A DNA stretch of 64,000 nt from Planctomycetota bacterium (GTDB taxonomy: Bacteria > Planctomycetota > Planctomycetia > Pirellulales > Pirellulaceae): the NCBI GenBank assembly GCA_014381825.1, contig JACNKX010000082.1, positions 1-64,000 on the forward strand. Reading direction: 5' to 3'. This document shows, piece after piece, positions 61,767-64,000 of the stretch. The translations under genes and the position numbers were made by a program. The stretch's first letter is position 1. Each line of letters begins with the position of its first letter. The notes beneath the pieces are model-generated. The model was not told where the DNA came from, made no database searches, and saw nothing but the letters and a program-made list of their open reading frames with translations.

Positions 61767-63791
61767 CTATTGCGACTTTTTTGCATCAGGGCGATAGCCT
61801 GGACCGGGCTTGTGTCGCGATTGCTTCTTTTTGTCTTTCTTCTTCTGTCCACCAGGAATCGTGTGGACGTACTCGCCACGGAAACGCTTGTTGGCGTCCT
61901 TGCGGCGTTTAATGAGCGCCTCTTTCGGTGGCTGGGCAGGGATCAGGCTATCGCATCCGTTGCCGATCAAGTCTGTTCGCTTCGCTTGTTCAAGTGCCTT
62001 GCGAACTTCAAAGTAGTTCTCTGGCTTGAAGAATTGCATCAGAGCCCGCTGCAGCTTGCGATCGCGAAGATGCTTCGCAATGTAAACGGGCTTCTTGGTG
62101 AACGGGTCGATTCCCGTGTAGTACATCGTCGTGGCAACGTCCATCGGCGCGGGAATGAAGTCCTGGACTTGATCTGGTTGGTAGCCAGTTCGCTTCAGCA
62201 TCACCGCCAAATGAATCATGGCGTCCAAATCGCTGCCTGGATGACTCGCAATAAAGTACGGCACAATGTGTTGCTTCTTGCCGGCTTTCTTCGATTCCTT
62301 CTTAAAGACGTCCGTAAACTTCTCGAAGTCGTCGCCAGAAGGTTTCCGCATCAGATTAAGTACGTTGGGGTCGGTATGCTCAGGGGCTACTTTGAGTAAA
62401 CCGCCAACGTGATGTTTCGTCAGGTCTCGCATATACTCTGGCGATCGCCGAGCCAGATCCATCCGAATGCCGCTTGCGACGAGCACCTTCTTAATGCCGG
62501 GCGTCTCGCGAGCGTCTTTCATCAGTTTAACGAGCGGGCCGTGATCCGTGCCGAGCAACTTGCAGATCGTTGGGTGGACACAAGACTGCCGCCGACAAAC
62601 GGCTTCAACTTCTGGCTTGGAGCAGGTCATCTGATACATGTTGGCGGTCGGTCCGCCGATGTCGCTGATCGTTCCTTTGAACTTCGGGTCGGCCGCCATC
62701 TGATTGATCTCGCCAACGATCGAATCATGGCTGCGCGATTGAATGATGCGACCTTGATGGGCCGTGATCGAACAGAACGTACAACCACCAAAGCAACCTC
62801 GCATGATCGTGACGGAATCTTTGATCATGCCGAACGCGGGGATCGGATCTTTATAGCTCGGGTGCGGCTGCCGCGTGTATGGCAAGCCGTAAATGCGGTC
62901 CATGGCGACTTCTGAAATCGGGAATCGCGGCGGATTGCAAACGATCGCTTGCCGGTCGTGATACTGAACGAGCCGCTTGGCGTTATACGGATTCGTCTCG
63001 TTGTGCATCATCTTCGTCGCCTCGGCGAAAGCGACCTTATCCGCCACGACTTCTTCGTGGCTAGGCAGTGTCAGTGCATCTTCGGGCGGAGTTTCCGAAG
63101 CTCCCATGGCGTAGGCGATCCCTCGCATTTCGCGAAGATCTTTCACGGACCCGCCCGCCGCCAAACGCCGTGCCATCTCCAAGATCACGTCTTCGCCCAT
63201 GCCGAAGACAACGAGATCGGCCTTCGAATCCAACAAGATCGAACGCTTGACCTTATCGGACCAGTAATCGTAATGAGCCAGACGGCGGAGGGACGCTTCA
63301 ACTCCACCCGCAATCACGGGCACGCCCTTGTACGCTTGACGGGCTCGCTGACAGTACGCCAGCGTCGCACGATCCGGTCGCATGCCGATTCGACCACCCG
63401 GCGAGTAGGCATCGTCGTTGCGCACCTTCCTGTTTGCCGTATAGTGATTGATCATCGAATCCATATTGCCGGCACTGATCGCATAGAACAGTCGCGGTTT
63501 GCCGAAGCGCTGCCAATCATCGACTTGATGCCAATCCGGCTGCGAAACGATGCCGATTCGGAAACCAGCTGCCTCCAGCACTCGTCCCAAAATCGCCATC
63601 GCAAAACTCGGATGATCGATGTACGCATCACCCGTCACGAACACGATATCCACTTCGTCCCAACCGCGCTCTTCCATCTCGCGCCGCGACATGGGCAACG
63701 CCTTGCGATGGGCAACGTCGGGAAAATCGGTCCCCAGTTGCGCAAGCGGATCGCTGGCGGTGGGTTCTGTCAGAATCGGGAGTTGAAGCAT
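61767..63791 (-). CDS. ygiQ: YgiQ-family radical SAM protein
   Basis: A 674-residue radical SAM protein of the YgiQ (UPF0313) family. The N-terminal part (about 20-300) holds the family's typical VDIVFVTGDAYIDHPSFAMA opening and GGVEASLRRLAHYDYW. The 4Fe-4S cluster cysteines are C333, C337 and C340 in RGCFGGCTFCS. The middle of the radical SAM domain has VRKPSGD-like and VPYFIASHPG stretches. The C-terminal 60 residues are basic and low complexity (KKKDKKKQSRHKPG). The ATG at 63791 gives MLQLPILTEP; a longer frame to 63839 adds 16 residues without family match. Substrate unknown. Confidence 0.9.
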   Translation of the reverse strand: MLQLPILTEPTASDPLAQLGTDFPDVAHRKALPMSRREMEERGWDEVDIVFVTGDAYIDHPSFAMAILGRVLEAAGFRIGIVSQPDWHQVDDWQRFGKPRLFYAISAGNMDSMINHYTANRKVRNDDAYSPGGRIGMRPDRATLAYCQRARQAYKGVPVIAGGVEASLRRLAHYDYWSDKVKRSILLDSKADLVVFGMGEDVILEMARRLAAGGSVKDLREMRGIAYAMGASETPPEDALTLPSHEEVVADKVAFAEATKMMHNETNPYNAKRLVQYHDRQAIVCNPPRFPISEVAMDRIYGLPYTRQPHPSYKDPIPAFGMIKDSVTIMRGCFGGCTFCSITAHQGRIIQSRSHDSIVGEINQMAADPKFKGTISDIGGPTANMYQMTCSKPEVEAVCRRQSCVHPTICKLLGTDHGPLVKLMKDARETPGIKKVLVASGIRMDLARRSPEYMRDLTKHHVGGLLKVAPEHTDPNVLNLMRKPSGDDFEKFTDVFKKESKKAGKKQHIVPYFIASHPGSDLDAMIHLAVMLKRTGYQPDQVQDFIPAPMDVATTMYYTGIDPFTKKPVYIAKHLRDRKLQRALMQFFKPENYFEVRKALEQAKRTDLIGNGCDSLIPAQPPKEALIKRRKDANKRFRGEYVHTIPGGQKKKDKKKQSRHKPGPGYRPDAKKSQ

Positions 63792-64000
63792 TACGAAGAC
63801 CTTGGACGACGTGCGGAACCCGTGGAGTATAAGCACCACAAGGCGAATGGCCTATGGTTTAGCCGCCTGATTGCGTGGTTCACGGCGATTTGTGGCCGTT
63901 GACGCAGGCGCAACCGGTTCAATTTCTCATCCCGTCGCGGTGGTGAGAACTCATCGGAGCTATCGCGGCGGATCTGGACTCTTGCCGACCTCCGGATACC

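Noticed and set aside
61527-62399. 290-codon plus-strand open frame running out of the sthA-ygiQ gap
   Set aside because: Most of it is antisense to ygiQ; the part in the gap shows no domain or coding-like start.
62949-63902. 317-codon plus-strand open frame
   Set aside because: Antisense to the YgiQ-family gene; no Shine-Dalgarno and no motif.
1-64000. CRISPR arrays, tRNA or rRNA genes, insertion sequences, integrases
   Set aside because: None was seen: no evenly spaced direct repeats, no cloverleaf pattern with a T-loop GTTCGA in the gaps, and no transposase or integrase motif in any protein.

Overview
The window reads as chromosomal DNA of a planctomycete, most likely a Pirellulaceae-type organism. 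The basis is gene content: three modules that pair PSD1/DUF1549/DUF1553 cytochrome proteins with Tat-exported DUF1501 proteins, an ECF sigma factor next to a membrane-bound Ser/Thr kinase, two SMP-30-type lactonases, FHA-only proteins, a PPC-repeat secreted protein, and very large lineage-type unknown proteins. Genes are dense and on both strands. I saw no rRNA, tRNA, insertion sequence, integrase or CRISPR array.

Layout. Positions 1-5870 hold an accessory block: the C-terminal part of a SIR2-like/STAND-like/helical-repeat protein, facing a two-gene operon that encodes a papain/C39-fold protein and a xylose-isomerase-like TIM barrel. This is the best candidate in the window for an undescribed (defence-like) system. 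Positions 6121-16126 hold a lone receiver-domain protein, the first PSD1-DUF1501-lactonase module, a REP-like element, the ECF sigma/kinase pair and a second lactonase. Positions 16340-24297 hold a small membrane protein, a PQQ-propeller protein, a 1332-residue unknown protein and a ThDP decarboxylase. Positions 24326-30207 (minus) hold the second PSD1-DUF1501 module followed by a small membrane protein and a 3-methyladenine glycosylase. Positions 30491-32418 hold btaA-btaB for the phosphorus-free betaine lipid DGTS. Positions 32419-37078 hold an FHA protein, oligoendopeptidase F, FabH and a TANGO2-like protein.

Positions 37137-41985 form a second accessory block: a PD-(D/E)XK-like protein divergent from an MmeI-type (type IIL) restriction-modification enzyme, then a DUF3800 protein. 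The divergent region has a crossed pair of inverted repeats that could hide the nuclease gene's Shine-Dalgarno sequence, and a 15-bp palindrome. Positions 42136-51865 (minus) hold pyrE, a second FHA protein and the third PSD1 module (DUF1501, PPC-repeat protein, Ig-PSD1-DUF1549-DUF1553 protein, cytochrome-WD40 protein) with a perfect 26-bp inverted repeat inside it. Positions 52115-53917 encode a solitary GHKL ATPase with an Ig-like C-terminal part. Positions 54120-59245 form a tightly coupled operon of a PaaK/CapK-like adenylating enzyme, a di-heme cytochrome c, a GNAT protein and an Acg-type nitroreductase, which looks like an unassigned small-molecule pathway. Positions 59252-63791 hold a conserved protein whose apparent N-terminus is cut by an in-frame TGA, the soluble transhydrogenase SthA, and the radical-SAM protein YgiQ.

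All family assignments come from reading motifs by eye. No database search or folding calculation was run. Starts were chosen from Shine-Dalgarno placement, signal peptides and family start points.
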